The position numbers and the translations under genes are program-made. From assembly GCA_043779285.1 (NCBI GenBank), contig JAYWEL010000037.1, positions 1-13,884 of the forward strand: DNA of 13,884 nt. The letters run 5' to 3'. Position 1 is the stretch's first letter, and every line of letters starts with the position of its first letter. Below are positions 1 to 7,346 of the stretch, piece by piece. The notes under the pieces are model-generated. The model saw only the letters and a list, made by a program, of their open reading frames with translations. It made no database searches and was not told the origin of the DNA. This DNA comes from MGR-bin208 sp043779285 (GTDB lineage Bacteria > Bacteroidota > Bacteroidia > Chitinophagales > Chitinophagaceae).

Positions 1-56
1 ATCGAGTGAGTTTGATATTTTATTGTGAATACTGAAAGAAAAATTAAAAAAATACA

Positions 57-536
57 ATGACAAGTACAGAGCTAACTGAAAGATTGATTGACGATGTAAA
101 AAAAGCAATTCTTGCAAAAAATATAGCAAGAAGTCATAAGCAATTAATGCAAGAGATGGTAATTCAAATGCATAATCCCAAGATGAACTTCAAACATAGC
201 CTTGATGAGAGCTGGATTGCACTGACTTGCGATATAACTCTTCCATATGACCTTTTAAGCTTATGCTCTCTGATTAATCATTTTGAAAAAGTGATAAGCT
301 ACAAAGATGGTGAAAAGGTTGATGTTAATGATTTTTTAAAGCAAATAGAAACTAATAAACAGCACATAATTGAAACTTTTAAAAAGTTTGAGAATCCTAA
401 CCTGATTGTAACTTATGGACCTGGTAATTCTGAACCTTTAGTAAATTTACTTAAAGAAAAACTGGATGATTTTAATAATGAAGTTCTAATACTTAATAAT
501 TGCTATCAAAAGTTAATAGAAAGCAAAAAATTATAA
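57..536 (+). CDS. Hypothetical protein, 159 aa, mostly helical, unrecognised
   Basis: I do not recognise this family. The protein has no signal peptide and no long hydrophobic segment, so it is probably cytoplasmic. It is rich in Lys, Glu, Asn and Leu and looks mostly alpha-helical, with a possible short strand region around IALTCDITL (about residues 54-62) and a Gly/Pro turn (TYGPGNSEP, about 120-128) before a final helix. The ATG at 57 follows an A-rich leader, a common Bacteroidota start context; all three forward frames upstream hit stops within the first 35 bases, so nothing longer can be read in. The stop is one base before the next ATG at 538, so the two genes are probably co-transcribed and translationally coupled. 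Base composition is AT-rich like the next two genes and unlike the catabolic operon downstream. The reading frame is well supported; the function is unknown. Confidence 0.7.
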   Translation: MTSTELTERLIDDVKKAILAKNIARSHKQLMQEMVIQMHNPKMNFKHSLDESWIALTCDITLPYDLLSLCSLINHFEKVISYKDGEKVDVNDFLKQIETNKQHIIETFKKFENPNLIVTYGPGNSEPLVNLLKEKLDDFNNEVLILNNCYQKLIESKKL

Positions 537-537
537 G

Positions 538-2205
538 ATGCTAAAGGTTAAAATATTTTTTATATTCTTACTATATGCTGTAATAGTAAATGGTCAGACT
601 TCATTTGACCTTCCATCCCTTGATACAAATTCAAAAAGTGTTGCTTTACTTTTTAAGCAGAAGAAAAATGATGATGCGTTAGCTTTAATAAATAAATTAA
701 TTTCTGAAAAACCTTCTGATGGAATTAATTATTTTAATAGAGCCGTAGTAAAATATTCCAAACAAGTCGTTTATTTAAAACAAAGAAAATATATCCTGAA
801 CGGAAAGTATTACAACGTACCTGAAGATGAGAAATATTTTATAATATCTAATACTGGTGCAGAAGAAATAAGAAGCCCACTATGGTATTCGCTTGCCAAA
901 GAAATAATTGAAGATTGTAAAAAAGCCAAACAAAACGGATACAGAAACTCAGAGCTGTATTATTTACTTTTTTCAGTATCTTATGACTGTGACCCTAGCA
1001 ATTTTTACTATACTTCATGCCTTTATGACTCGGCTGTACATGTTGCATCTGAACGTTATAAGCAATTAAAATCATTAGTTGATAGTACATTAAATTTTCA
1101 ACCTTGGAGTGAAAAATATCTATGGGCAAGAATTGAATTGTTAAGTAAGTATAAAATTACCAATATGAATTGGGAGGAACGTATAGGAGATATCCAAATA
1201 CTGCGGAAGGATTGTGAGAAGATAGTTCAGGTTACAAAAAATTCAAAGCGAAAACAATGGGCTTATTTCAATTTGGCCGATACATATAAAACATACTACT
1301 TAGATACTTTAAAAGCAATTCAATATTTATCAGCAGCTATAGATATTGACCCAAAATTTAACGATTATATTCTTTATGCAGAAAGAGGTAAACTAAGGGC
1401 ATCTTTTAGTAATAATTATGAAGAAGCTATAAATGATTTTAATATTTATTTACTTAATTGGGTTGATGCAGATATATATTGTGAAAGAGCTGTCTGCTAT
1501 TTTATTTTAAATAAGTCAGATGATGCTTTAAAAGACTTTAATTCTGCAATAATATTATATGAACAGCAAAGAAAAAAAATATTATTATCAAATTTAATAC
1601 CAGGCCAATTAGATTATTTACAAGTCAAATGGGCATCAGCATACCATTTGAGAGGTTTGGTAAATATTAATGTTAAAAATGAAAAAGAGGCGTTAAGAGA
1701 TTTTAATAAAGCAATTGAGTATGGTTCAATAGTTACAGTAGAAGCAAAAAATGAATTGCTCCAATCTTTCAGCCAATATCAAAATGATGGAACTTATTTG
1801 AAGAACAGCATCAATTCAAATTCTATTCCAATGGTTAAAAGAGGAGGAGTTTATGAGATCCCTATTACGATTAATAATACACTAAAGATTAATTTCATTT
1901 TTGATGCCGGAGCTTCAGATGTTTCTATTTCTGCAGATGTTGCTTTAACATTAATAAGAACTGGTACTGTTAGTGATAAAGATTTTATTGGGACAGCAAC
2001 TTATAAGTTTGCTGATGGCTCTATGGCTAAAAGCAAAGTATTTATTTTAAAAGAACTTCAAATCGGAAACAGAAAGATTACGAATATCAGAACATCAATT
2101 TCTAACTCTTTAGATGCACCATTATTGTTAGGACAAAGTGTTTTGAATAGGTTTGGTAAAGTTACAATTGATTATAAGAATAGTGTTATTGTTTTTGAAG
2201 ACTGA
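538..2205 (+). CDS. Exported TPR protein with C-terminal retropepsin-like aspartic protease domain
   Basis: The protein has three parts. Residues 1-20 (MLKVKIFFIFLLYAVIVNGQ) form a Sec signal peptide, so it should be periplasmic or surface-exposed. Residues of about 30-410 are helical and contain TPR-like units, for example the segments around AIQYLSAAIDIDP, EEAINDFN and EALRDFNKAIEYG. Residues of about 430-555 are beta-rich and resemble a single-lobe clan AA aspartic protease: the motif D456-A-G-A-S-D corresponds to the family D[TS]GA[ST] signature, and PLLLGQSVLNRFG (528-540) matches the second hydrophobic-hydrophobic-Gly motif. Such single-lobe enzymes work as homodimers in the known family. 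The active-site loop is DAGA rather than DTGA, which may lower activity. The substrate is unknown; the TPRs suggest peptide or protein binding. It starts one base after the preceding stop, so the two genes look like one unit. Confidence 0.82.
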   Translation: MLKVKIFFIFLLYAVIVNGQTSFDLPSLDTNSKSVALLFKQKKNDDALALINKLISEKPSDGINYFNRAVVKYSKQVVYLKQRKYILNGKYYNVPEDEKYFIISNTGAEEIRSPLWYSLAKEIIEDCKKAKQNGYRNSELYYLLFSVSYDCDPSNFYYTSCLYDSAVHVASERYKQLKSLVDSTLNFQPWSEKYLWARIELLSKYKITNMNWEERIGDIQILRKDCEKIVQVTKNSKRKQWAYFNLADTYKTYYLDTLKAIQYLSAAIDIDPKFNDYILYAERGKLRASFSNNYEEAINDFNIYLLNWVDADIYCERAVCYFILNKSDDALKDFNSAIILYEQQRKKILLSNLIPGQLDYLQVKWASAYHLRGLVNINVKNEKEALRDFNKAIEYGSIVTVEAKNELLQSFSQYQNDGTYLKNSINSNSIPMVKRGGVYEIPITINNTLKINFIFDAGASDVSISADVALTLIRTGTVSDKDFIGTATYKFADGSMAKSKVFILKELQIGNRKITNIRTSISNSLDAPLLLGQSVLNRFGKVTIDYKNSVIVFED

Positions 2206-2216
2206 TTTGTAAACAA

Positions 2217-2283
2217 GACCCTGTAAGGTCGAATATTTATAGAATGTTTTGTAATCAGGATTTATTCAACTCTGTACGGAGTT
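2217..2283. repeat. Dispersed palindromic repeat, GTA type
   Basis: This non-coding stretch has two short inverted repeats of similar design: GACC(6 nt)GGTC at 2217-2230 and AACTC(6 nt)GAGTT at 2268-2283. The first is followed by GAATATTTATAGAA. The arrangement resembles a dispersed Bacteroidota repeat that I recall with the form CCCCGTAGGGGTGAAATATTTATAGAA. That family assignment is from memory. It fills the gap between the aspartic protease gene and the AbiV-like gene. Confidence 0.5.
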
Positions 2284-2290
2284 AAACTTC

Positions 2291-2333
2291 CTCAGGTTTA
2301 ATGTTTTGGACTAAAGCGCTATTGAAACATGAG
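2291..2333. repeat. Imperfect inverted repeat ending at the AbiV gene start
   Basis: CTCAGGTTTAAT at the left end pairs with ATTGAAACATGAG at the right end, with one mismatch and one single-base gap. The centre contains GGACTAAAGCGCT, like the GGCTAAAGCC cores of dispersed palindromes I associate with Bacteroidota. The right arm contains the ATG at 2329, the more upstream of two possible starts of the next gene. It could be a mobile palindrome end or a 5' UTR hairpin. Confidence 0.5.
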
Positions 2334-2340
2334 AATTAAT

Positions 2341-2970
2341 ATGACTATAAATGACGAGATACTAAGGAACGTTGCGCAAAAGAGTATGCAAAATGCTGAA
2401 TTATTAATGTCCGACGCTGACCTGTTGAAAGTTGAAAAAAGATACCAAAGGGCATATGCACTTTATCAGTTTTCCATGGAAGAAGTAGGGAAAGCTTTAT
2501 CAAGTGTTTTATTATTAACCTTAATTGATCAAAGACCTGAGGATATTGAAAAGTATAAAAAGAATTTTTCAAAGCACCAACCTAAGATAAAAAGATCAGC
2601 CACATTGGACACTTTTATATGTCAAGTTCTATATAAAGGAGACTATGAAGGTGCAATGTTTTTTTTAAAAGCAACCATTTCAGAAGATGAAAAAGAGTTA
2701 GATCAAAATAAAAATCACAGTCTATATACTGATATAATTGGAAATGATGTAAAAGCACCTAGAGAAATGATTGGCGAAGAAAAGATGAATTTTATTTGCT
2801 TTAAAGCAATAACACGCTACAAAATGGCGCAACCATTTGTCAATATGATATTAGAGCACTATGAAGAATTACGTCAATATCAAAAAGAAAACGGGGCAAA
2901 TAGAAATATGTCTATAGATTCAGAAGAAGCAGCTAAAGAGTTTTGGGACGAAATATTATCTAAAGATTAA
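2341..2970 (+). CDS. AbiV-family (HEPN) abortive infection protein
   Basis: The N-terminal half matches the pattern I know for AbiV/HEPN proteins: NAELLMSDADLLKVEKRYQRA followed by ALYQFSMEEVGKA, that is, the stretch 'dA.lL...yqRA.aL..fs.EE.GKA'. A later segment, NHSLYTDI then six residues and APREMIG, fits the family's 'LY.D......P' region. AbiV was described as a lactococcal phage-resistance protein that blocks phage translation, and HEPN domains are often RNases, but I see no clean RxxxxH motif, so RNase activity is uncertain. The ATG at 2341 has a purine stretch (GAGA) six bases upstream. An in-frame ATG at 2329 would add four residues but lies inside a repeat arm and lacks such a stretch. 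The gene ends nine bases before the pyrimidine operon; it may be a defence gene lodged upstream, sharing its transcript. Confidence 0.72.
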   Translation: MTINDEILRNVAQKSMQNAELLMSDADLLKVEKRYQRAYALYQFSMEEVGKALSSVLLLTLIDQRPEDIEKYKKNFSKHQPKIKRSATLDTFICQVLYKGDYEGAMFFLKATISEDEKELDQNKNHSLYTDIIGNDVKAPREMIGEEKMNFICFKAITRYKMAQPFVNMILEHYEELRQYQKENGANRNMSIDSEEAAKEFWDEILSKD

Positions 2971-2979
2971 AAATAATTT

Positions 2980-4395
2980 ATGAATATAAAAATAATCGCT
3001 AAAGTATCGGAGTCTGAAATCCCCCCTTTGGGGGGTGGGGGGGCTTCTAAGAACCCTCCTTTGGAGGGCAGGGAGGCTATCATCCAGGACAATCTGGACT
3101 ACACCCTGTTCTCATGGAGCAAACAAAAAGGTATTGCACCCATTGCTGTCAAACATGCTTCGGGTGTTTATTTATACGACTATGATGACAAACGTTATAT
3201 CGATTTTTCATCAGGGTTGATGAATGTAAACATAGGTCATGGTAATCAAAGAGTGACTGAAGCAGTGGTAAAACAAATGCAGGAAGTGAGTTACGTTACG
3301 CCAAGTTGTGTTACAAAAGTTCGAGGCGAACTGGGAAAAAAACTGGCATCCGTTTCACCCGAAGGGTTGAATAAAACCTTGTTTACAGTTTGTGGTGCAA
3401 CAGCTATAGAAAATGCTATCAAATTGGCAAGAATGTATACCGGAAGGCATAAGATCATTACCAAATACCGGGCCTTTCATGGTTCTAGTTATGGAGCTAT
3501 GACAGCCGGCGGAGATCCACGCAAATTACCGGCCGATAGCCAGCAGGCGCCAAACTTTGTACATGTGGAAGATCCGTTCTGTTACCGCTGCCCGTTCGGA
3601 CAAACATTTGGCAGTTGCCAATATGAATGTGCCGGTCATGTAGAAAGAGTGATTCAATTTGAAGGACCGGAAAATGTGGCGGCTATTTTAATGGAAGGCG
3701 AAAGTGGCAGCAGTGGTTGTATAAAATATCCACCTGATTATTTTAAAAAGATAAGAGCCATTTGCGATAAGTACGGCATCTTATTAATTGTGGATGAAGT
3801 AATGAGTGGTTTTGGAAGAACGGGTAAATGGTTTGGAATAGATAACCATGGCGTAATACCCGATATGATTGCCACAGCAAAGGGGCTTACTGCCGGATAT
3901 ATTCCTTTTGGGGCTTTGATTGTGAGTGATAAAATTGCAGCAGCATATGATGATAAACCATTGATGCTTGGATTAACGTATTCGGCCCATGCAGTTGGCT
4001 GTGCTGCAGCTTTGGAAGTGTTGAATATTTACGAAGATGAAAACCTGATAGAGAATGCGGCAGCAATGGGAGAATATATTGAACAAAAAGTGGAGGAGCT
4101 GAAAGTGCTTCATCCTTCCATCGGTGATTTCAGAAACACCGGTTTATTAGGCTGTATTGAACTGGTAAAAAACAGAAATACAAAAGAACCCATGGCACCA
4201 TTCAATGCAAAACCCGATGAAATGGTTGTGATGAATAAAGTGGCTGCAAAAATTAAAGAGCTGGGCATGTACACTTTTGTAAGATGGAATTATATTTTTA
4301 TTGCACCGCCATTATGTATAACCAAAGAACAGGTAGATGAAGGGTTGGCGATTATTTCACAGGCCATTGCGATTGCAGATGAGTATACAATGTAG
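2980..4395 (+). CDS. Class III PLP-dependent aminotransferase, likely beta-alanine aminotransferase
   Basis: This is a fold-type I, class III (omega-type) transaminase. Visible motifs: the N-terminal substrate region YLYDYDDKRYIDFSSGLMNVNIGH; the PLP-phosphate and ring region VCGATAIENAIKLAR; D272 in LIVDEVMSGFGRTG, which should pair with the PLP pyridine nitrogen; and K301 in ATAKGLTAGY, the Schiff-base lysine. From the operon I infer that it converts beta-alanine (and beta-aminoisobutyrate) to malonate (methylmalonate) semialdehyde, with pyruvate or 2-oxoglutarate as acceptor; other omega-amino acids are possible. Two oddities stand out. Residues 14-33 are Pro/Gly-rich and encoded by a C/G-rich palindromic repeat inserted in frame. 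A cluster C-x2-C-x8-C-x3-C (in DPFCYRCPFGQTFGSCQYEC) could bind a metal. No usable in-frame ATG lies between the insert and the conserved domain, so 2980 is the best start. Confidence 0.88.
   Translation: MNIKIIAKVSESEIPPLGGGGASKNPPLEGREAIIQDNLDYTLFSWSKQKGIAPIAVKHASGVYLYDYDDKRYIDFSSGLMNVNIGHGNQRVTEAVVKQMQEVSYVTPSCVTKVRGELGKKLASVSPEGLNKTLFTVCGATAIENAIKLARMYTGRHKIITKYRAFHGSSYGAMTAGGDPRKLPADSQQAPNFVHVEDPFCYRCPFGQTFGSCQYECAGHVERVIQFEGPENVAAILMEGESGSSGCIKYPPDYFKKIRAICDKYGILLIVDEVMSGFGRTGKWFGIDNHGVIPDMIATAKGLTAGYIPFGALIVSDKIAAAYDDKPLMLGLTYSAHAVGCAAALEVLNIYEDENLIENAAAMGEYIEQKVEELKVLHPSIGDFRNTGLLGCIELVKNRNTKEPMAPFNAKPDEMVVMNKVAAKIKELGMYTFVRWNYIFIAPPLCITKEQVDEGLAIISQAIAIADEYTM
3021..3076. repeat. C/G-rich palindromic repeat inside the aminotransferase coding region
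   Basis: Two adjacent hairpins share the same design. CCCCCC-TTT-GGGGGG (3021-3035) is followed by T and seven more G. CCCTCC-TTT-GGAGGG (3054-3068) is followed by CAGGGAGG. A related palindrome occurs at 11980-12002. Here it is read in frame as about 20 Pro/Gly-rich residues ahead of the conserved transaminase fold. The G6-T-G7 tract is a homopolymer site prone to slippage. Confidence 0.75.
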
Positions 4396-4444
4396 AATTA
4401 AGAGTTATGAATTAAGAGTGTACCATTCATAATTATTAATTCTA
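4393..4444. repeat. AT-rich palindromic element, ORF-less copy
   Basis: The left arm TAGAATTAAGAGTTATGAAT (4393-4412) pairs with the reverse complement at 4425-4444 over 20 bases with two mismatches, around a 12-base loop. The left arm begins at the TAG stop codon of the aminotransferase. The 11-mer GAGTTATGAAT and the 7-mer TAGAATT recur at the left end of the element that carries the four-helix-bundle gene (7344-7370). In this copy the ATG in the arm reads ATG AAT TAA, so it carries no gene. It fills the gap before the transporter gene. Confidence 0.75.
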
Positions 4445-4467
4445 AATTCATAATTAAAATAAATTAA

Positions 4468-5952
4468 ATGTCCCCGGAGATTATAGAACTTTCAGAAGAC
4501 ATATCGCATTCTTCTTTATACAGCAAAGACCTTGCTCCTGTTCCTGCAGCCGAACGCACCTGGAACAAATGGCATATCGCTGCTATCTGGGTGGGCATGG
4601 CCGTTTGTATTCCTACATACATGCTGGCAAGCAGTCTGATACAACAGGGAATGAACTGGTGGCAGGCATTGTTGACTATATTATTAGGCAACCTGATTGT
4701 TTTGATACCCATGATTTTGAATGCACATGTAGGGACAAAATACGGTGTTCCATTACCGGTTTTCCTTCGGGTAAGTTTCGGTGTTAAAGGTGCCATACTT
4801 GCATCGCTTTTGCGTGGTTTTGTAGCTTGCGGTTGGTTTGGCATACAAACATGGATTGGTGGAGCTGCCATTTATCAGTTATCATTAACAATGGTTCCTG
4901 GTTTGGCAGAATCAACATACCTGGGAGATTTTATCGGATTGAACCTGGCACAAGCAGGATGCTTCATGTTTTTCTGGTTTATTAATATCTGGATCGTTTA
5001 TAAAGGCATTGATTCCATTAAATTATTGGAAACCTGGTCTGCTCCATTCTTATTATTGATTGGGTTGTTCTTATTGATCTGGGCATGGAGCCGTGTAGGA
5101 TCCATGAGTGACATACTCAATGCATCATATTCCCTTTCAGGAAACGGTAATGTGGATTTCTGGAAAATATTTTTTCCCGGCTTAACTGCTATGGTTGGAT
5201 TTTGGGCAACTCTATCACTAAATATTCCCGATTTTACCCGGTATGCAAAATCACAGAAAGACCAGATTTATGGCCAACTGATTGGGTTACCGGCAACCAT
5301 GGTTTTTTACTCTTTTATAGGAATCGCAGTTACCAGTGCAACAGTTTTAATTTTTGGCGAAGCCATCTGGGATCCCGTTGCTTTATTGGGGAAATTTGAA
5401 TCACCGGTTGTAATTGTTGTAGCCATGTTTGGATTAACCATTGCGACTCTCTCTACCAATATCGCAGCCAATATAGTAGCCCCAGCAAATAGTTTTGCCA
5501 ATATGATGCCATCAAAAATCAGTTTTAAAATGGGTGGTTATATTACGGGTATTATCGGTATTCTTATTTTCCCCTGGAAACTGATTGCAGATCCGGAAGG
5601 TTATATTTTCCGTTGGCTGATTGCTTATTCTGCATTATTGGGATCATTAGCCGGTATCATGATCTGTGATTATTATCTAATTCGTAAAACAAAAATTAAT
5701 CTACCGGAGTTATTTAATACGAAGGGGATATATAAAGGCTGGAATACTCCTGCATGGATTGCATTTTTTATCAGCATCGTGCCGGTTGTACCCGGATTTT
5801 TAGTAGCTGTAGGTATCAGCAATGTTACCCAGTTTCCCGAATGGTTGATAAATTTGTATTCGTATGCATGGTTTGTAACATTTGCAATAGCTTTTTTTCT
5901 GTATTGGATCTTAAAAAGAAATGAAAAAAATAATTCAACATATAAAAAGTAA
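4468..5952 (+). CDS. NCS1-family nucleobase/hydantoin/allantoin transporter
   Basis: This is an inner-membrane NCS1 symporter (Mhp1/PucI type) with about 12 hydrophobic segments, preceded by the family's N-terminal 'L.PvpaaeRTWnkW' stretch (residues 22-35). Typical motifs follow: YGVPLPVFLRVSFGVKGA, GWFGIQTWIGG, GFWATLSLNIPDFTRYA and TNIAANIVAPANSFAN. By alignment from memory with Mhp1, W123 and Q127 in the GWFGIQ motif, W246 in GFWATL, and an Asn of N331/N335 would line the substrate site, stacking and hydrogen-bonding a flat amide-containing ring. From the operon I infer uptake of uracil or thymine, or of dihydropyrimidines, hydantoin or allantoin; sequence alone does not decide. Length (494 aa) is normal. 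The gene starts after an AT-rich palindrome and ends 11 bases before the dihydropyrimidinase gene. Confidence 0.9.
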   Translation: MSPEIIELSEDISHSSLYSKDLAPVPAAERTWNKWHIAAIWVGMAVCIPTYMLASSLIQQGMNWWQALLTILLGNLIVLIPMILNAHVGTKYGVPLPVFLRVSFGVKGAILASLLRGFVACGWFGIQTWIGGAAIYQLSLTMVPGLAESTYLGDFIGLNLAQAGCFMFFWFINIWIVYKGIDSIKLLETWSAPFLLLIGLFLLIWAWSRVGSMSDILNASYSLSGNGNVDFWKIFFPGLTAMVGFWATLSLNIPDFTRYAKSQKDQIYGQLIGLPATMVFYSFIGIAVTSATVLIFGEAIWDPVALLGKFESPVVIVVAMFGLTIATLSTNIAANIVAPANSFANMMPSKISFKMGGYITGIIGILIFPWKLIADPEGYIFRWLIAYSALLGSLAGIMICDYYLIRKTKINLPELFNTKGIYKGWNTPAWIAFFISIVPVVPGFLVAVGISNVTQFPEWLINLYSYAWFVTFAIAFFLYWILKRNEKNNSTYKK

Positions 5953-5963
5953 AAACATTCCTT

Positions 5964-7346
5964 ATGTCTATTTTAATAAAAAACGGAAGGGTTGTTACCG
6001 TTTCATCAGACAGTATTGCTGATGTTTTTATTGAAGGAGAACAGATAGTTGCAATTGGAGAAAACTTGGATGTACAAGCCGAAAAAATTATTGATGCAAC
6101 TGGTCTTTTAGTTATGCCCGGTGGCATTGATCCGCATGTACATCTGGCAATGCCTTTTATGGGTACTTCTTCCAGCGATAACTACGAAACCGGTACCCGT
6201 GCTGCATTACACGGCGGCACTACCATGGTCATTGATTTTATTTTACAGAAACAAGGCAAGTCTTTACAGGCTGCATTGGAAGAATGGCGTTCCCGGTCAG
6301 ATAATAATTGTGTAGGAGATTACAGCTTTCACATGGCAGTAACCGACTTCAATGAAAACACAAAAAAAGAAATTGTAAATATGGTGGAGAAAGAAGGCAT
6401 TACTTCTTTTAAAACATTTATGGCGTATAAAGGTGCGTTGATGATTGATGATGCACAAATGGTTGGCTTGATGTTGGAAGTGAAAGACAAAGGCGGGATG
6501 GTAATTGTGCATGCAACCAATGGCGATATGATTGATTACCTGATTGCCAAGCATAAAGCAGAAAAAAAACTTTCACCTTTATATCATTATTTGTCGCAGC
6601 CAGAAATTACGGAAGCAGAAGCCAGTGGCCGTTTTGCAGACATGGCAGACTACACTGGTTGTCCGGCATATATCGTACATATGACCTGCGAAGGAGCATT
6701 GAATGCAGTGCGGAATGCAACCCGCCGAAATCAAAAAGTATATGTTGAAACCTGTATTCAATATTTAACCCTCGATGCTTCTTTATATGATAAAGGATTT
6801 GAAAGTGCCAAATGGGTTATGAGTCCACCACTTCGTGAAAAGAAAGACCAGACAACACTTTGGGCCGGCATTAATCAGGGTTTGGTAGATGTAGTTGCTA
6901 CCGATCATTGTCCGTTTAAGTGGGAACAAAAATTAATGGGTAAGGATGATTTTTCTAAAATACCCAATGGGCATCCGGCTATTGAACATCGCATGGAACT
7001 CTTATTCAGCGAAGGGGTAAACAAAGGAAAAATAACGCTGAACAAATATGTAGAAATGACAAGTACTAATGCATCTAAACTGTTTGGCATGTTCCCCCAA
7101 AAAGGAACCATTGCTATTGGCTCTGATGCAGATATTGTAATGATAGATCCGAATGAAGAACATACGATTTCTGTCAATACACATCACATGAACGTGGACT
7201 ATTCGGCATATGAAGGATGGGCATTGAAAGGGAAAGTGAAAACGGTTTTGCTGAGAGGAAAGATTGCCATTGATAACAATGAATGTAAACTGGAAAAGGG
7301 TTACGGGAAGTTTGTGAGAAGGAGTAAAGTTTCAGGGAAAATTTAG
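5964..7346 (+). CDS. hydA: Dihydropyrimidinase (hydantoinase family)
   Basis: This cytoplasmic amidohydrolase opens 5,6-dihydrouracil or dihydrothymine to the N-carbamoyl beta-amino acid; members of the family also hydrolyse hydantoins. The binuclear metal site is complete: H58 and H60 in GIDPHVHL, K156 in FMAYKG (the lysine normally carboxylated to bridge the metals), H183 in VIVHATNGD, H239 in YIVHMTCEG and D314 in VATDHCPF. The N- and C-terminal segments form the small beta-sandwich domain usual for the family (SILIKNGRVVTVSSD at the start; LLRGKIAIDNNE near the end). Length (460 aa) is normal. The ATG at 5964 follows the transporter stop by 11 bases. The TAG stop (7344-7346) overlaps the first bases of an AT-rich repeat, in the same TAGAATT context as the aminotransferase stop. 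Dihydropyrimidinase rather than D-hydantoinase is chosen because of the neighbouring preT, preA and ureidopropionase genes. Confidence 0.93.
   Translation: MSILIKNGRVVTVSSDSIADVFIEGEQIVAIGENLDVQAEKIIDATGLLVMPGGIDPHVHLAMPFMGTSSSDNYETGTRAALHGGTTMVIDFILQKQGKSLQAALEEWRSRSDNNCVGDYSFHMAVTDFNENTKKEIVNMVEKEGITSFKTFMAYKGALMIDDAQMVGLMLEVKDKGGMVIVHATNGDMIDYLIAKHKAEKKLSPLYHYLSQPEITEAEASGRFADMADYTGCPAYIVHMTCEGALNAVRNATRRNQKVYVETCIQYLTLDASLYDKGFESAKWVMSPPLREKKDQTTLWAGINQGLVDVVATDHCPFKWEQKLMGKDDFSKIPNGHPAIEHRMELLFSEGVNKGKITLNKYVEMTSTNASKLFGMFPQKGTIAIGSDADIVMIDPNEEHTISVNTHHMNVDYSAYEGWALKGKVKTVLLRGKIAIDNNECKLEKGYGKFVRRSKVSGKI

Noticed and set aside
2971..2979. Operon promoter between the AbiV-like gene and the aminotransferase
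   Set aside because: The gap is only nine bases and neither it nor the preceding 80 bases shows a convincing TTTG/TAnnTTTG pair.
3030..3075. G-quadruplex at the aminotransferase start
   Set aside because: The G runs are long but the second cluster has mostly two- and three-base runs far from the first; the palindromic pairing with the C runs explains the composition better.
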